64,000 bases of DNA from Fragum whitleyi (GCA_948146395.1 OX411544.1:58519642-58583641), one strand, 5' to 3'; positions 12,001-21,191 are shown, counted from the stretch's first letter. A program made the numbers and translations. The notes: generated by a model not told the origin, from the letters alone.

Positions 12001-12300
12001 ACCTGTTTTTCAAAAAGGAAATGGTTTCAGCCTTCGAAAAAAATGTTTGAAACTACAATGTATTCTGAGGTTAAAGCATGTCTTTACATTGTTTTCTAAT
12101 CCATAATTGGACTTGGCTGCCATCTTGATTACAATGCTAGATCCAAATTTAAATTAAGGCATTTACTAAATTTTGTGATTCCTAATAAGCATCTTAGTGA
12201 CAAGAATAGGTAAAAAAGTAGGTTCACAAATACAAATATATCAAAATAGTGATCATTTTGTATATTTTACAATAGCCCTGGCTGCCATCTCAATTTTTTC
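9040..12300. repeat. Diverged tandem array with CTGGCTGCCATCTT motif
   Basis: The motif CTGGCTGCCATCTT or its reverse complement recurs at intervals of about 160-180 bp, or multiples. It is in minus orientation near 9052, 9231 and 9559, and in plus orientation near 9800, 9959, 10160, 11224, 11609, 11766, 11935, 12114 and 12278. From 11609 on, the order repeats with a period of about 510 bp (three subunits). The orientation changes near 9600-9800. Between motifs the copies are strongly diverged, so the array is old. Confidence 0.6.
11375..11562 (+). mobile_element. SINE, 5'-truncated, inside the foldback element
   Basis: Starts inside the end of the tRNA-like head (CGGCGGCACTC) and runs through the body markers CCAATGGGTTGATAATC, GACCTATGT and GCTGGAGGCTAGGAAAGG to CAACTGAA. 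Diverged from the full copies at 25091 and 31026. Confidence 0.8.
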
Positions 12301-12656
12301 AAAATGCTCAATGATGACAAGATGTCATCAGTCAGATTCTTGATGTGCAATGTCTTGGCTACCAGAATCAATCAAGAAAAAAACTTTATACTACACTACT
12401 AGGTTCAGCTTAATATCTGCCGGACTATTGGTACAAAATCAATAGATATAATTTATTAACAATAAAAGAAGTGATACATACATAGAAGTTAATCGAGCTA
12501 TTATAAAATTGTAATAAAAATATATTAAACTGTTATATCGAAAATCTAGGAATAAAACAAAGATGAACAATATTATCTGAAAAGTTATTTATGTATTTTA
12601 TGTAGTATTCTTCTACTTCGAAAAACTTATGACCACCTTAACATGGCGAAAATGAA

Positions 12657-12805
12657 TTAAGGTAGTAGACCCTCAATAGTTCCGCCACATTTCAGAACTC
12701 ATGATTTACACAATTTTGATGAAATCATTAGGAAAATTCGGTTTACACTGTTAAAGTTCATTTCTCCCGGAACGTTGCGTAACTATTACGGGTCCATTAC
12801 CTTTA
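12657..12805. mobile_element. TTAA-flanked MITE, copy 1
   Basis: Left end TTAAGGTAGTAGACCCTCAA and right end TTACGGGTCCATTACCTTTA are inverted, with GTTCCGCCACATTT and AACGTTGCGTAAC as the inner arms. TTAA target sites with short inverted ends are typical of piggyBac-type elements; at the right end the site reads TTTA. No coding capacity. Confidence 0.7.
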
Positions 12806-13134
12806 GTAAGATAACAAAATGATCGTTGACCCTTAGAAATTTGAAGATGGAAAACTAAAGTAATTTGCATATACACGAATTTTGTCATTCGTATCGCTGC
12901 TTCGTTCGGAGCATTTTTTTTATCATTTATGTCTGACCATTTCTGAATAGAAAATTTTTTTTGCGTGTGCACCTCAATTGAGCGTCTTTATAAATACATT
13001 TATTACCATTGTAAAATTGGCATTCACCTCGCTCAAAACCGGTCGATCAGCGCTCCATTCAAACCACTAACTTCTATTACTCAAAAGTGCTCCGAAATTG
13101 TTCAAAACGCTTTGAAATGGTTTGAGGTAGTGGA

Positions 13135-13289
13135 CCCGTAATAATTCCGCAACGTTTAGGAAATGATGAACTTAACATTGTTAACCGAGGATTCCTAATG
13201 ATTTTTCATTAGGAATCCTCGGTCAACACTTTGAAAGATAATGTGTTACTTAAAGTTGCGGAACTATGGGTCTACGGGTCTACTTCCTT
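13135..13289. mobile_element. TTAA-type MITE, copy 2
   Basis: Left end GGTAGTGGACCCGTAATAAT, right end ending ACGGGTCTACTTCCTTAA. The centre is an almost perfect hairpin, CCGAGGATTCCTAATGA against TCATTAGGAATCCTCGG (13186-13223). Same family as 12657-12805 and 13820-13982. Confidence 0.72.
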
Positions 13290-13627
13290 AAAACGCCGGA
13301 TCAACATTTCAGTCCTGTCGATTTAATCATTGCGCTATTTTATTATCTGGTAAGGATTTTAAAGCGTTTGATTGGTCCGTGGAGACACGCAAACAGAAAA
13401 GTATGTATATTTTATTAAAGGGAGTTAAAAAAAATCGCTAAGTTTGTTCAAATAAGTTTCGTTGGTACTCATTGGAGTCATCTCATCAAGCCGATTCCTA
13501 TGAGTACCCACAACATAGAGTTTTATTGAGAAATAAAGGTTTTAGACTGGCTTAACCACCACTGATTTGTACCTCTGGACCATAAAGACAATATTTGGAC
13601 AAAGTTCTAAATAGAATTACAATTATA

Positions 13628-13633
13628 TTTATT
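13628..13633 (-). terminator. Polyadenylation signal AATAAA
   Basis: AATAAA on the minus strand starts 14 bases after the TAA that ends the last exon of the DUF442-like gene (stop 13648-13650). Position and orientation support that exon as terminal. Confidence 0.6.
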
Positions 13634-13647
13634 AGACGGACAAAGTT

Positions 13648-13790
13648 TTATCCAAGAACGTCGCGATACATTTTGTATGTATGAGGATGCTGATCTGGAC
13701 CTATGGCGAATCCCATCTCTGCCACTCGTTTTAGAGCCCATTGTAGACTGCGACCTTCTTGAACAGCTGCTATCAATACACCGAAATAAG
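13648..13790 (-). CDS. DUF442-like protein, last exon
   Basis: On the minus strand a CTATTTCAG acceptor (AG at 13791-13792) precedes an open stretch of 46 codons ending in TAA at 13648-13650. The translation begins YFGVLIAAVQEG, followed by SLQWALKRVAEMGF. This is the usual end of a DUF442/beta-lactamase-hydrolase-like domain: the helix after the phosphate-binding loop, then a G.S...AL..A..MGF helix. The exon starts in phase 1, matching the phase-1 donor of the large exon at 18519-19509. The base before the splice would make the first codon Ala if joined to a G. It is therefore very likely the 3' end of that gene, although the second domain would still lack its middle, which must lie on one or more small exons in between. 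It is too short to stand out as an open frame. Confidence 0.72.
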
Positions 13791-13819
13791 CTGAAATAGA
13801 TAGAAGATGATTGTGGTTA

Positions 13820-13982
13820 TTAAGGTAATGGACCCGTACAGTTCCACAACGTTTCGGAAGAAATTTACTTTAACAGTGTTAACCGCTGTTTCCTAATGAT
13901 TTCATTAGGAAACCTCGGTCTACATTGTGAACGATCATGAGTTCCGAAATGTTGCGGAACTATTACGGGTCCACTACCTTAA
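13820..13982. mobile_element. TTAA-flanked MITE, copy 3, intronic
   Basis: Perfect TTAA at both ends (13820-13823, 13979-13982). The inverted ends are GGTAATGGACCCGTACAGTT and ACTATTACGGGTCCACTACC. The centre holds CTAATGATTTCATTAG. It lies about 30 bp upstream of the last exon of the DUF442-like gene, next to its acceptor and likely branch region. Confidence 0.82.
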
Positions 13983-14055
13983 AGAGTAAATGGCTGGAAA
14001 AATGGTTTTAAATATACATAGTAAAAATGGGAGACGTAGACACTGGGTCCTTCAC

Positions 14056-14086
14056 CCGAGAAAAAAGCTCCATTAAGTAGGACTGT
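14056..14086 (-). CDS. Candidate small internal exon of the DUF442-like gene
   Basis: On the minus strand, pyrimidine-rich TTCTTCTTCGGTTGCACAG precedes a short open stretch reading TVLLNGAFFS, which ends at a good donor (CGG followed by GTGAAG) in phase 1, the phase the last exon needs. A strand of small hydrophobic residues followed by a loop is what should precede YFGVLIAA, by comparison with PLLFIGDGITKAAY in domain 1. A second acceptor at 14083 would give a 27-nt phase-1 microexon. The helix before this strand is still missing, so another exon would be required. Chance cannot be excluded at this length. Confidence 0.22.
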
Positions 14087-14159
14087 CTGTGCAACCGAAG
14101 AAGAATGTATTTTTTACATTTGAATAACCCGTCACGCGAAAAGGGACCTGCTTGGAACT

Positions 14160-14515
14160 ACAGTAAAACTTGTGTTAAGCGACCACCTAAGGGACCACCA
14201 AAGAGAGGTCTTTTATTGGAATAGTCGCTTTATACAAAATATTATAATAAATGTGACAGTTCATTTTGATCGTATTTATAGATTGTCGGCCAAATCGTTC
14301 TGAATCCTATGATATTTAAACCCTTTAGAATCGTCTTATTGAGACGATTCTAATGGGTTCAAACAACATAAGATTCAACAATAACCAATTTTTCATTAAG
14401 AATGTCCTCTTTTTCAGAGATTTTGTTTACGGTGAAGGGAATTCTATGGTGGTCGCTTCATAAAAGTGGTCGCTTAATAGACGTGGTCGCTCGAGCAATA
14501 TCGACTGTACGTTAA
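14160..14515. mobile_element. MITE with GTGGTCGCT / AGCGACCAC ends
   Basis: The left side (ACAGTAAAACTTGTGTTAAG, then CGACCACC) is inverted relative to the right side (GGTGGTCGCTTCATAAAAGT, then GTCGCTTAATAGACG, ending CGACTGTAC). An internal hairpin AGAATCGTCT..AGACGATTCT lies at 14329-14352. A diverged copy with the same interior is at 61490-61830. It lies in an intron of the DUF442-like gene. Confidence 0.65.
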
Positions 14516-14610
14516 GTAAACATTTAAACAAGAGATTGGATCCTATCGAGATAAAAAGAGATCTCATACAAAAATTAATTGTATGTGAGGGTAGAATGAT
14601 CATACAAGAA

Positions 14611-14763
14611 TCATTGATTGATTGATTGAATGGGGTTTTACGCCGCTTTCAACATTATTTCAGTTATATCGCGGTGGCTGAAGCACCTGACAATGGATTT
14701 CTGGTATTTCTCACACCAGTACTACCATTACATTTTTTCCTAGCCTCCAGCTGCTATCCCACA
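14611..14763 (-). mobile_element. SINE 3' part, minus orientation
   Basis: Reads inverted from the (AATC)n tail (GATTGATTGATTG) through GCCGCTTTCAACATTATTTC and CTAGCCTCCAGCTGCTATCC. The tRNA-like head is missing. The next SINE begins about 35 bp away in opposite orientation. Confidence 0.85.
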
Positions 14764-14797
14764 TTTTAGAATTAGGTAATAATGTTTCACCCTGGTT

Positions 14798-15042
14798 AGC
14801 CTGCGTATTCTGAGTAGTCCGCGCGTTGGCCTCCCGGTCACAAGGTCACGGGTTGGGTCCCTTACGGCCGCTCTCAGCCTTTCCACAATAAGTCTCCCAC
14901 CAATGGGTTGATAATCGTAGACGTTTGTGGGATAGCAGCTGGATGCTTGGAAAGGTTGTAATGGTAGTACAGGTGCAAGAAATACTAGGAACCAATTGTA
15001 AGGTGCTCCAAGCCGCCGCGATATAACTGAAATATTGTTGAA
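14798..15042 (+). mobile_element. SINE, full length but tailless, variant head
   Basis: The head contains GCGTTGGCCTCCCGGTCACA and a box-B-like GGGTTGGGTCCC, so it differs from the Asp-like head of most copies. The body is standard (CCAATGGGTTGATAATCG, GATAGCAGCTGGATGCTTGG, CCGCCGCGATATAACTG). It stops at GTTGAAAG without the AATC tail. Confidence 0.8.
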
Positions 15043-15305
15043 AGTCTAAAGTGAGCGTACCTGGGCAAACGAATCTCTTGTTTTATTTTAAATTTGTAAG
15101 CTATTTCTTCTTAAAGGTTTTATATTGGATATTGCCCTTTGAAAAACGATGCCTCTATATCGAATTGCGTCACGTATGCAGGCTACATGTAAGGGCTCAG
15201 TAACAGCATCATGTTACTTGTTTAAATCTCCAAATCTTTCTCCCTCTCTTAACTAGACATTAAATGGTTCGAAATTTGAAGTCTACAGTTGTGGGTTTGT
15301 GTGAA
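15043..15305. other. Intronic sequence, nothing recognised
   Basis: Inside an intron of the DUF442-like gene on the minus strand. A donor-like CCCAG/GTACGC occurs near 15055-15063, but the frame before it is closed within a few codons. Confidence 0.4.
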
Positions 15306-15566
15306 TGTGACCCGTCACACGAAAAGGAACCATCTGGGTAGTGCGTAAAGTGTCGACCTAGTCAGACTGTGCAGAATGCGCAATCTGACTTGGGTCGAAA
15401 CTTTTCGCACTTTACTAATTTTCTGAATCTAGAAAAATCAATCTACCTTCCCATGAAACAATTTCTGAAATGCGCCCTCCGGTTGGCCTATACTAGAAGG
15501 AATCTCTTTTTCAAATGTTTATTATACAGAGTTTCCAGATGGCCCCATTTCGCGTGACGGGTCACA
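15306..15566. mobile_element. MITE, GTGACCCGTCACACGAAAAGG ends, copy 1
   Basis: Inverted ends TGTGACCCGTCACACGAAAA and TTTCGCGTGACGGGTCACA extend inward to CCATCTGG / CCAGATGG. The interior shares AGTGCGTAAAGTGTCGACC and AAACTTTTCGCACTTTAC with 23360-23621. End fragments of the same family also lie at 14128-14152 and 16535-16598. Confidence 0.82.
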
Positions 15567-15648
15567 AATTTGTAGGATAATGGGAACTCGATTCGAAAAA
15601 AAAAAATAATTTCAGCACAGGTTAACGATAGGTAGCATTATGGAAATA

Positions 15649-16487
15649 TACTGAGTTCCATAAGAAAGTGTGCACTTTTCACTTTTTTCATTTTTCTTGA
15701 TTTTCACAAAGTTGGAAGACATTTATGGGATAAAACTGATGTCATTCTTAAGATAAGACCTTTTTGAAATTAAAAGTCAAATCAGAGTTTTGCAAAGAAT
15801 CACATACTGCATACGCGAAAACAAAACGTATAACGTTAGATTTGACCTCCTTACAGCTTGTTCTCTTGCAAGAGCTATATGCATATGTTTACACTGTAGG
15901 GTTTGAGGAGACATCCCAAGCCATTTTCAAACAAAAAAATTATTATTCCTGCAGACGTAACGTGGGCGTCAACGTTAGTAATTGCTACGTTGTTGGGTCA
16001 GTAACTTGTTGTCGAAGAGTGCTATGGCGTTCTATGACCTCTTGATTTACCCTTTATAAACCTTAAAAAGTGATGCCCCCGATTTCTATCGGAATATGAA
16101 CTCTATGTCAATATTGCTGACGTTCTGAAACTGAAAAGGTTCGATTATGTTCATCCCCGAAAATTATAAGTCAAACCACACAGTTGCATTATATGCAATT
16201 GCAATGATGATGTGACTTTATGATTTTTTTTATGTGCTGAGGCACAATGGGTAACCTAAATGCAATTTCGGACTTAATAGACATCTAACGCGTGATGCAT
16301 ATACAAAACATGCAAAATCAAAGGTCGCTACTTAGCAGAAATAGTTTGCACACAGCGTGATTTATTATTTCAAATATCGTTAGCAAATACTCATGGGGAA
16401 CGTCATACTAAATTGCATGACGGTAGGTTGTGTAATTTCCGAGATATTCAAAATTAAAAAGTGCACACTTTCTTTTGGAACTGAGTA
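15649..16487. mobile_element. 839-bp TA-flanked element with 31-bp inverted ends
   Basis: The left end TACTGAGTTCCATAAGAAAG continues to TGTGCACTTTT and matches the inverted right end ending GGAACTGAGTA with two mismatches in 31. TA occurs directly outside both ends (15647-15648, 16488-16489), as for Tc1/mariner-type insertion. The one open frame inside (about 90 codons) has no transposase motif such as DDE/D or a helix-turn-helix, so the element looks non-autonomous. It is intronic to the DUF442-like gene. Confidence 0.75.
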
Positions 16488-16534
16488 TACTAAATAATTG
16501 GGAATGTTAAATGCTCATTATAGATTCAGATAAT

Positions 16535-16598
16535 CTGACAAAAGTGAAAAAGTCGACCCTGGTCATTTAGATGGTGCCTTTTCGTGTGTCGGGTCAAA
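16535..16598. mobile_element. Right-end remnant of the GTGACCCGTCAC MITE family
   Basis: AAAGTCGACCCTGGTCA is followed by AGATGGTGCCTTTTCGTGTG and TCGGGTCA. A left-end fragment with AACCCGTCACGCGAAAAGGG sits at 14126-14145. The two may be the ends of one old copy split by later insertions. Confidence 0.5.
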
Positions 16599-16599
16599 T

Positions 16600-17215
16600 T
16601 TGTTGGGATGGTTATAATTTTCACTGCGTTTATTGGGGTATAAATTGCAATTGCCTTAGAACAAATAACGCCATGTGCCAAGGCAATTGCACTTTATATG
16701 CACTTTATACGGAGCTGGGCGTCCCGAAAGACCAACTGCATTTTATACAGATATAAAGGGCAGTGGTTTTTCCCACGTCGTGCGATTTAAACCAATCAAA
16801 TATCTTTATCTTATTGGGTTGCAATTATGAACGCTTCTGCCTTTTTAATCGATTCACTGATCTCAGATATAGCAACTCCAAATTCCAAAAATTCTATTTA
16901 CTAGTATCATGTGGAGAATAAATGTTATCTTAATGTAGAAGGGTTGACCAATAATTATTGATATTCGAAAATGTTAATTGAAATTGATCCAGCAGAGGTC
17001 AATCACTGGCCAATTGTGCTATAAAAACAAAGAATCCTTCATGTCCTAGACATAAAATAGGCATTAGTTTCCTAATTGTCTTTGATATGATTGGTATGTT
17101 TGGGACACAACTCGGTATCGTCCACGAAGAAAAAATCTAAATTTATTTTGCAGATTTCATCGAGAGGCTAATTTTGATATAACAATTGGTTATCTTCGTA
17201 AAAACCTCTTCCTTG
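16600..17215. other. Intronic sequence with short inverted motif
   Basis: Contains TTGCAATTGCCTTA at 16646-16659 and its near inverse AAGGCAATTGCA at 16680-16691. Otherwise nothing identifiable on either strand. Confidence 0.4.
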
Positions 17216-17218
17216 TTT

Positions 17219-17378
17219 AAATGAATGGGGTTTACCGCCGCTTTTGTTCAGTCTTATCGGGGAGATTTGATTTCATCTTTTTTTCCCGAACAAGTTCTAA
17301 CTTACAACCTTTTTCTAGCCTCCAACTGCTATCCCACTTAGGTTCACGATGGTCTATCCATTTGAGGGAGACAATTCG
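17219..17378 (-). mobile_element. SINE body fragment, minus orientation
   Basis: AATGAATGGGGTTTACCGCCG (tail side), CTAGCCTCCAACTGCTATCC and GAGGGAGACAATTCG follow the inverted SINE body. The tRNA-like head is absent, and a hairpin element starts where it should be. Confidence 0.72.
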
Positions 17379-17452
17379 ATGGCTCAGTGCGAAATAGTTG
17401 TAACTGCCTATAAACATATAGGCAGTTTCCAACTATTTTGTGCTGAGCCGTC
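17379..17452. repeat. 74-bp hairpin (foldback) sequence
   Basis: GGCTCAGTGCGAAATAGTTG plus TAACTGCCTATA pairs with TATAGGCAGTTTCCAACT plus ATTTTGTGCTGAGCC, leaving a loop of about 6 bases. Probably a tiny foldback element. Confidence 0.8.
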
Positions 17453-17694
17453 TAAATGTAAAAATGATATGAGCTGCCGCCGTTATGATGAGATACTGTC
17501 TTCCTAGAATGTTATTTCTAAACGAAATCTAAAAACAGATAAACGCAAGTACTCCAAAAATTACGGACTGCTACTTGATGAAATGATAGACATTTTTTTT
17601 CGCAAAAAACTTAAGACATTTTTTTTTTTCGCAAAAACTTACATACATAGTTACGTACAATCCCGTTTTTACTCCGACTACGTTATAATACTTG

Positions 17695-18100
17695 CCCTTC
17701 GGAACATCGCTCGGACTTTCCGTAAACAGGACAGTACCTCGGTGTACCTACGAGTAGTAATTTTGGTCATTTTTAGGTAATTCGGCTCCTGGTGGTACTT
17801 TGGTTTATACGCTTGAAGAATAGCAAATTCCTTTAATGCTTTCTGATCGTCTGTGGAGATATTTTAGCATGTTGAAATTTGAAAGCAAATCGCAGTAAAA
17901 CACTGCGTTTTGTTTTCAAATTATAATATGCCCAATTTTAACCTGTTGTGTTTGGCAGCGTCATCTTCAGTAAGGACGTCATATAAACCATCTTGCGAAA
18001 TGACGCGCTTTCATGGCTGCGCCCTGATTATTCCCGAGGTCTATTTCGTAGAATCGCCGATGGCTCCCGAGTGGCCCTTTACTTTAGTCTTGCAAACTCT
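17695..18100 (+). repeat. Dispersed repeat X, copy 1
   Basis: CGGAACATCGCTCGGACTTT, GGTAATTCGGC, GATCGTCT and CGCAGTAAAACACT follow the same order as at 22088-22280. The segment TTATTCCCGAGGTCTATTTC at 18025 is the inverse of the left flank of the second copy, so X has inverted ends or one copy is rearranged. The 134-codon plus-strand frame from 17910 lies across this repeat and is not credible as a gene. Confidence 0.6.
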
Positions 18101-18518
18101 CCTTTTTACATACCTACTCGTCTTGCACTCCGACAGTGCAATAACACTGGCCCTTTACTTGCAAACTCAAGGAGGGTATCCTTCATGTTATCAAACATCG
18201 ATTTGTCATATGTACCACCTGAAACTGCAAACAGAATTTTTTTGTACGGTTAAGCAGCTAGTTATCATATACATAGCCTGGTTTAATTATATAAGAACAC
18301 ATGCACATGTATAACATATTCAATATAAACCAGTTACTTCTGTCGTTGCGTGAATTTGTCAAACCTTCATCCAATTGATATCAAAATCAGTAGGGATCAT
18401 TAACACTTTGAGGTGAATGTATCAGCCAATATTGATGATAATAGCTGAATTCTGTCTTAATAGTTATTATCTGGACTTATTTTTACAAATTAGATAATAA
18501 TCATAGTTTGTGACTTAC

Positions 18519-19509
18519 CAAGAGGGAAATGGCTATATCCGAACCCCGTCTCCTCGAAGAACGCCCTCTCTGATTCTTCATTGAACCCGACATCATCACC
18601 AAACTCTTCAATATTTCTTGTTTCAAAGTTCACGGGTGATTCATTGTCCACATAAGAATTATCAACAGTAGGTTTGATCCGCTTTTGAATGGCAAAACCG
18701 GGTTCTTGTCTATACGGTTTCATATCATCAGCCAGTGTTGGCATACTGTCCGGAATATTTAGTAAAGTAACTGGTTCTTGAGATGGTTTGCCGTTATTTG
18801 TCATACCGAGTCGCATGTTTACAATGGATGTGAATCCCGCCGCCTTAATCGGTTCGATTTCGTCTCGGCGAATTTGACCGGCAGTGTACCAGGAATTTGA
18901 TATGTGATTGACCGGCCAATACTTCGTCCATACTGACGCGTCTGTTTCAATATTGATGAGATCTTCTTTATCAGGAATGTCGTGAGTTATCTCAGCAACA
19001 AGCTTGTCAACTTCTGTTGGAATAGGTACCATTCCTAGCGCAGCACACATCGAATAAACAGCTTCGGCATTGAACTTTGGTTCAAAATTTTCATCGTCGA
19101 CTGTTTGTTTTAGGAAATAAATCAACGCTATATATGCTGCTTTTGTAATACCATCGCCGATAAAAAGAAGTGGTCTTTTCATCGCGACAATTGCTTTTCT
19201 GAATTTTTCAACGGTATCAAGCGAAGTCCATTCTTCATTTTTGTCTATTAGTGAATCAAATTCGAGATCAGCAAGTGCACAGATTTGTTCAGTGTGCTCG
19301 GTATCCGGAACAATATTCTCTCCCAGCTTAGTTTGTTCATCGTCCGAATATAAGGAAACAAGTGCTGCAAAACCAGCTTCTGCAGCGTACTTGATTTGTC
19401 TGGTCGTAGGTCTCCCAGATACATAGATGTCGGCAGCGATCTCCTTAACCCACCATGCCTTTGGAGCAGATTTCAACCCTGGTGGCTTTCTTGGAAGGCT
19501 TATGGTCAT
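18519..19509 (-). CDS. Tandem DUF442 / phosphatase-like protein, large exon
   Basis: The exon starts with ATG at 19509, directly after a strong acceptor (CTTTATCTTTTCTTTATAG). It ends after 330 codons plus one base at a consensus donor (GTAAGT, 18513-18518), so an upstream untranslated exon and downstream coding exons exist. Domain 1 (residues about 24-165) has the DUF442 start IYVSGRPTTRQIKYAAEAGF and a strand-loop-helix PLLFIGDGITKAAYIAL (113-129). In active relatives that loop is HCxxGxxR; here His, Cys and Arg are replaced by Phe, Ile and Lys, so catalysis is unlikely. Domain 2 begins near residue 206 with WYTAGQIRRDEIEPIKAAGF and TSIVNMRLG. It carries an acidic insert (about 285-320) and is cut by the donor after GFGYSHFPL. 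The last exon at 13648-13790 supplies its end. Function unknown: probably a cytosolic non-catalytic phosphatase-fold protein. Fold fairly sure, role not. Confidence 0.72.
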
Positions 19510-19511
19510 CT

Positions 19512-20050
19512 ATAAAGAAAAGATAAAGATTAAATATTTTTGAAGATATCTTTACATGTAGTGTATCCATGCTCTCGTTAGCTTAGTGGCTCTCACACAT
19601 CGCATTTAATGAAAACTTCTTAAAATCAAAACCGCAACATCGACAAATTCATCTTAAACAAATGACGAGCATAATTGTAACTTATTACAGCCATTAATTA
19701 GACCGGTCGCATCTAATGACAAATGTTACGTCCAAATTTAAATGGGATAGTAAATCTCGACTAGACCTAGACAATTGAGAATGTGATGCGATTTTTGGTA
19801 TCTTATGAATTGAATGCTTTTGAATACTTCACAACAAAGACTATTCAATTTTAATAGGACTCTTGCATCTATGAGGGCCCGAAATTATAAATATTTATAT
19901 ACTCACCCGAGAATTAAATCAAATTTCAAATTAAATAAACGATGGTGTTTTTTTGCCTAAATATTAATTTAGATGAAAGAAAATAAGAGATCATAATTGC
20001 GATTTGTTATTTGTAACATTTATTTTGAACAGGAAAAGTATGAAATTTTT
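19512..20050. other. Likely first intron / 5' flank of the DUF442-like gene
   Basis: Upstream on the minus strand of the acceptor at 19510-19511. A 5' untranslated exon must lie here or beyond, but I cannot place it. AT-rich, with no repeat recognised. Confidence 0.4.
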
Positions 20051-20078
20051 AATCATTGTTTAAGATTTGGTTTGTTAA

Positions 20079-20337
20079 TTTGGGGTTTGACGCCGATTTA
20101 AATATTCTTTCAGTTATATCACAGCGGCTGAGGCACCTAAAATGGATTCCTGGTATTTCGTACACCAGTACTACCATTACATCCTTTGCTACTGTTATCA
20201 CACATAGGTCCACGATTATCAACCAAATTGGTGGGAGACATATAGTCGAAAAGGATGAGTGCTGCCGTCGGAGATCGAACCCAGGACCTTTCGGATAATA
20301 GGCCGGCGCACTACCACTGCGCTATGAGGGCGGCTCA
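20079..20337 (-). mobile_element. SINE, full length, minus orientation
   Basis: On the minus strand the head reads GCCGCCCTCATAGCGCAG with box A, then GGCCTATTATCCGAAAGG and box B GGGTTCGATCTCC. The standard body follows to GATATAACTGAAAG. The anticodon region is unlike the Asp-like copies and closer to that at 14798. Confidence 0.88.
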
Positions 20338-20624
20338 ATTCAATTAGAAACTCTATTTCAGATCTGATAGTCGATTGGGCACCATTACCTATCAATTTCT
20401 AAAATGCATTCACTTCGATTGTACGACTAAAACGAGAAAGGATGTTCCCCTGTTAACTTCAGAAAGCGGCAGTGAAATTTAACCTTGAGTTTGATTTGTG
20501 TGAAATGTCAAGCCATGTGGTAATTATATATTATGTATCACATACATTACATATGTCATTTTAACTGTATGATATAAATGCCGATATGTATTCTCATCTT
20601 AGTAATGATTTTTTTTCCGTCAGT

Positions 20625-20690
20625 GTGTAACCAAAACCATGTAACTACAGCTTTTTTGAAGCTGTAGTTACGAGATTTTGGTTTCCCACA
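20625..20690. repeat. Hairpin element, GTAACTACAGCTT stem, type 1 arms
   Basis: The inner stem GTAACTACAGCTT / AAGCTGTAGTTAC has a 4-base loop. The outer arms are AACCAAAACCA / TTTTGGTTT. The inner stem is shared with 25501-25575 and 32038-32112, the outer arms with 56962-57021. Confidence 0.85.
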
Positions 20691-20946
20691 TATGATATAT
20701 CTAATATGGCAAATAGAATGGCAGGTGGTGCAGTTAGTATAATGTAGAATATTAAATGGTGTCGTCATATTTCTTATTCTACTTAGATGCTTGTATTAAT
20801 TCATCTATGGGGAACGTTTTTTTAAATGGCAAAAAGGATGCAGACGTAAATTATATGGTCGAATTGGTAATGTTATAAGGTTACAAAAAATACAATAAAG
20901 CTTGACTGCCTATAAGTATTTCGAATATCGATTGCTACTTGTATTT

Positions 20947-20979
20947 GAACAACAGCAACAACAACAATAACAACAACAT
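20947..20979. repeat. (AAC)n microsatellite
   Basis: Imperfect AAC triplets. The 157-codon frame starting here runs through this and the poly-C tract below and is not a gene. Confidence 0.9.
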
Positions 20980-21191
20980 TGAAGTAACCTTTAGTCAGAG
21001 TAACAAAGTGGTCGAGAGCACTGTTCTTCCATACGAAACACGTACGCTAAGTAGATGCGTTTCGAATGACAATGTTTGGTACCAAATCTTAATGGCTAGC
21101 GAGCACTTCGTTATCGCACGGCAGTTTTGTCAAAACGATCTTAAAGGACATCATTTTAATGTTTACCCAAACTCTATGAATTTCAATAGAT

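Larger units (their letters stand above)
4344..12427. mobile_element. 8.1-kb non-coding foldback-like element
   Basis: The two ends are inverted copies of one sequence of about 160 bp. The left arm (4344-4505) starts TAGTCCGGCAG and the right arm (12278-12427) ends CTGCCGGACTA. By eye they agree at roughly 85 percent, including AACCTAGTAGTGT, GTCATCATTGAGCATTTT and GAGATGGCAGCCAGG. TTG directly precedes the left end (4341-4343) and directly follows the right end (12428-12430), a possible 3-bp target duplication. The interior is built of further inverted and tandem blocks, listed separately, with no open frame above about 100 codons and no transposase, polymerase or recombinase motif. Long inverted ends containing tandem repeats recall foldback elements of flies and sea urchins. 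Such elements are mobilised by enzymes encoded elsewhere; that would have to hold here too, and it is inference. Confidence 0.65.

Noticed and set aside
15764..16045. 93-codon frame inside the TA-flanked element as a transposase
   Set aside because: No DDE/D catalytic spacing, no DNA-binding motif, and too short for a Tc1/mariner transposase.
17910..18314. 134-codon plus-strand frame
   Set aside because: It lies across dispersed repeat X, and its composition and lack of splice or motif support argue against a gene.
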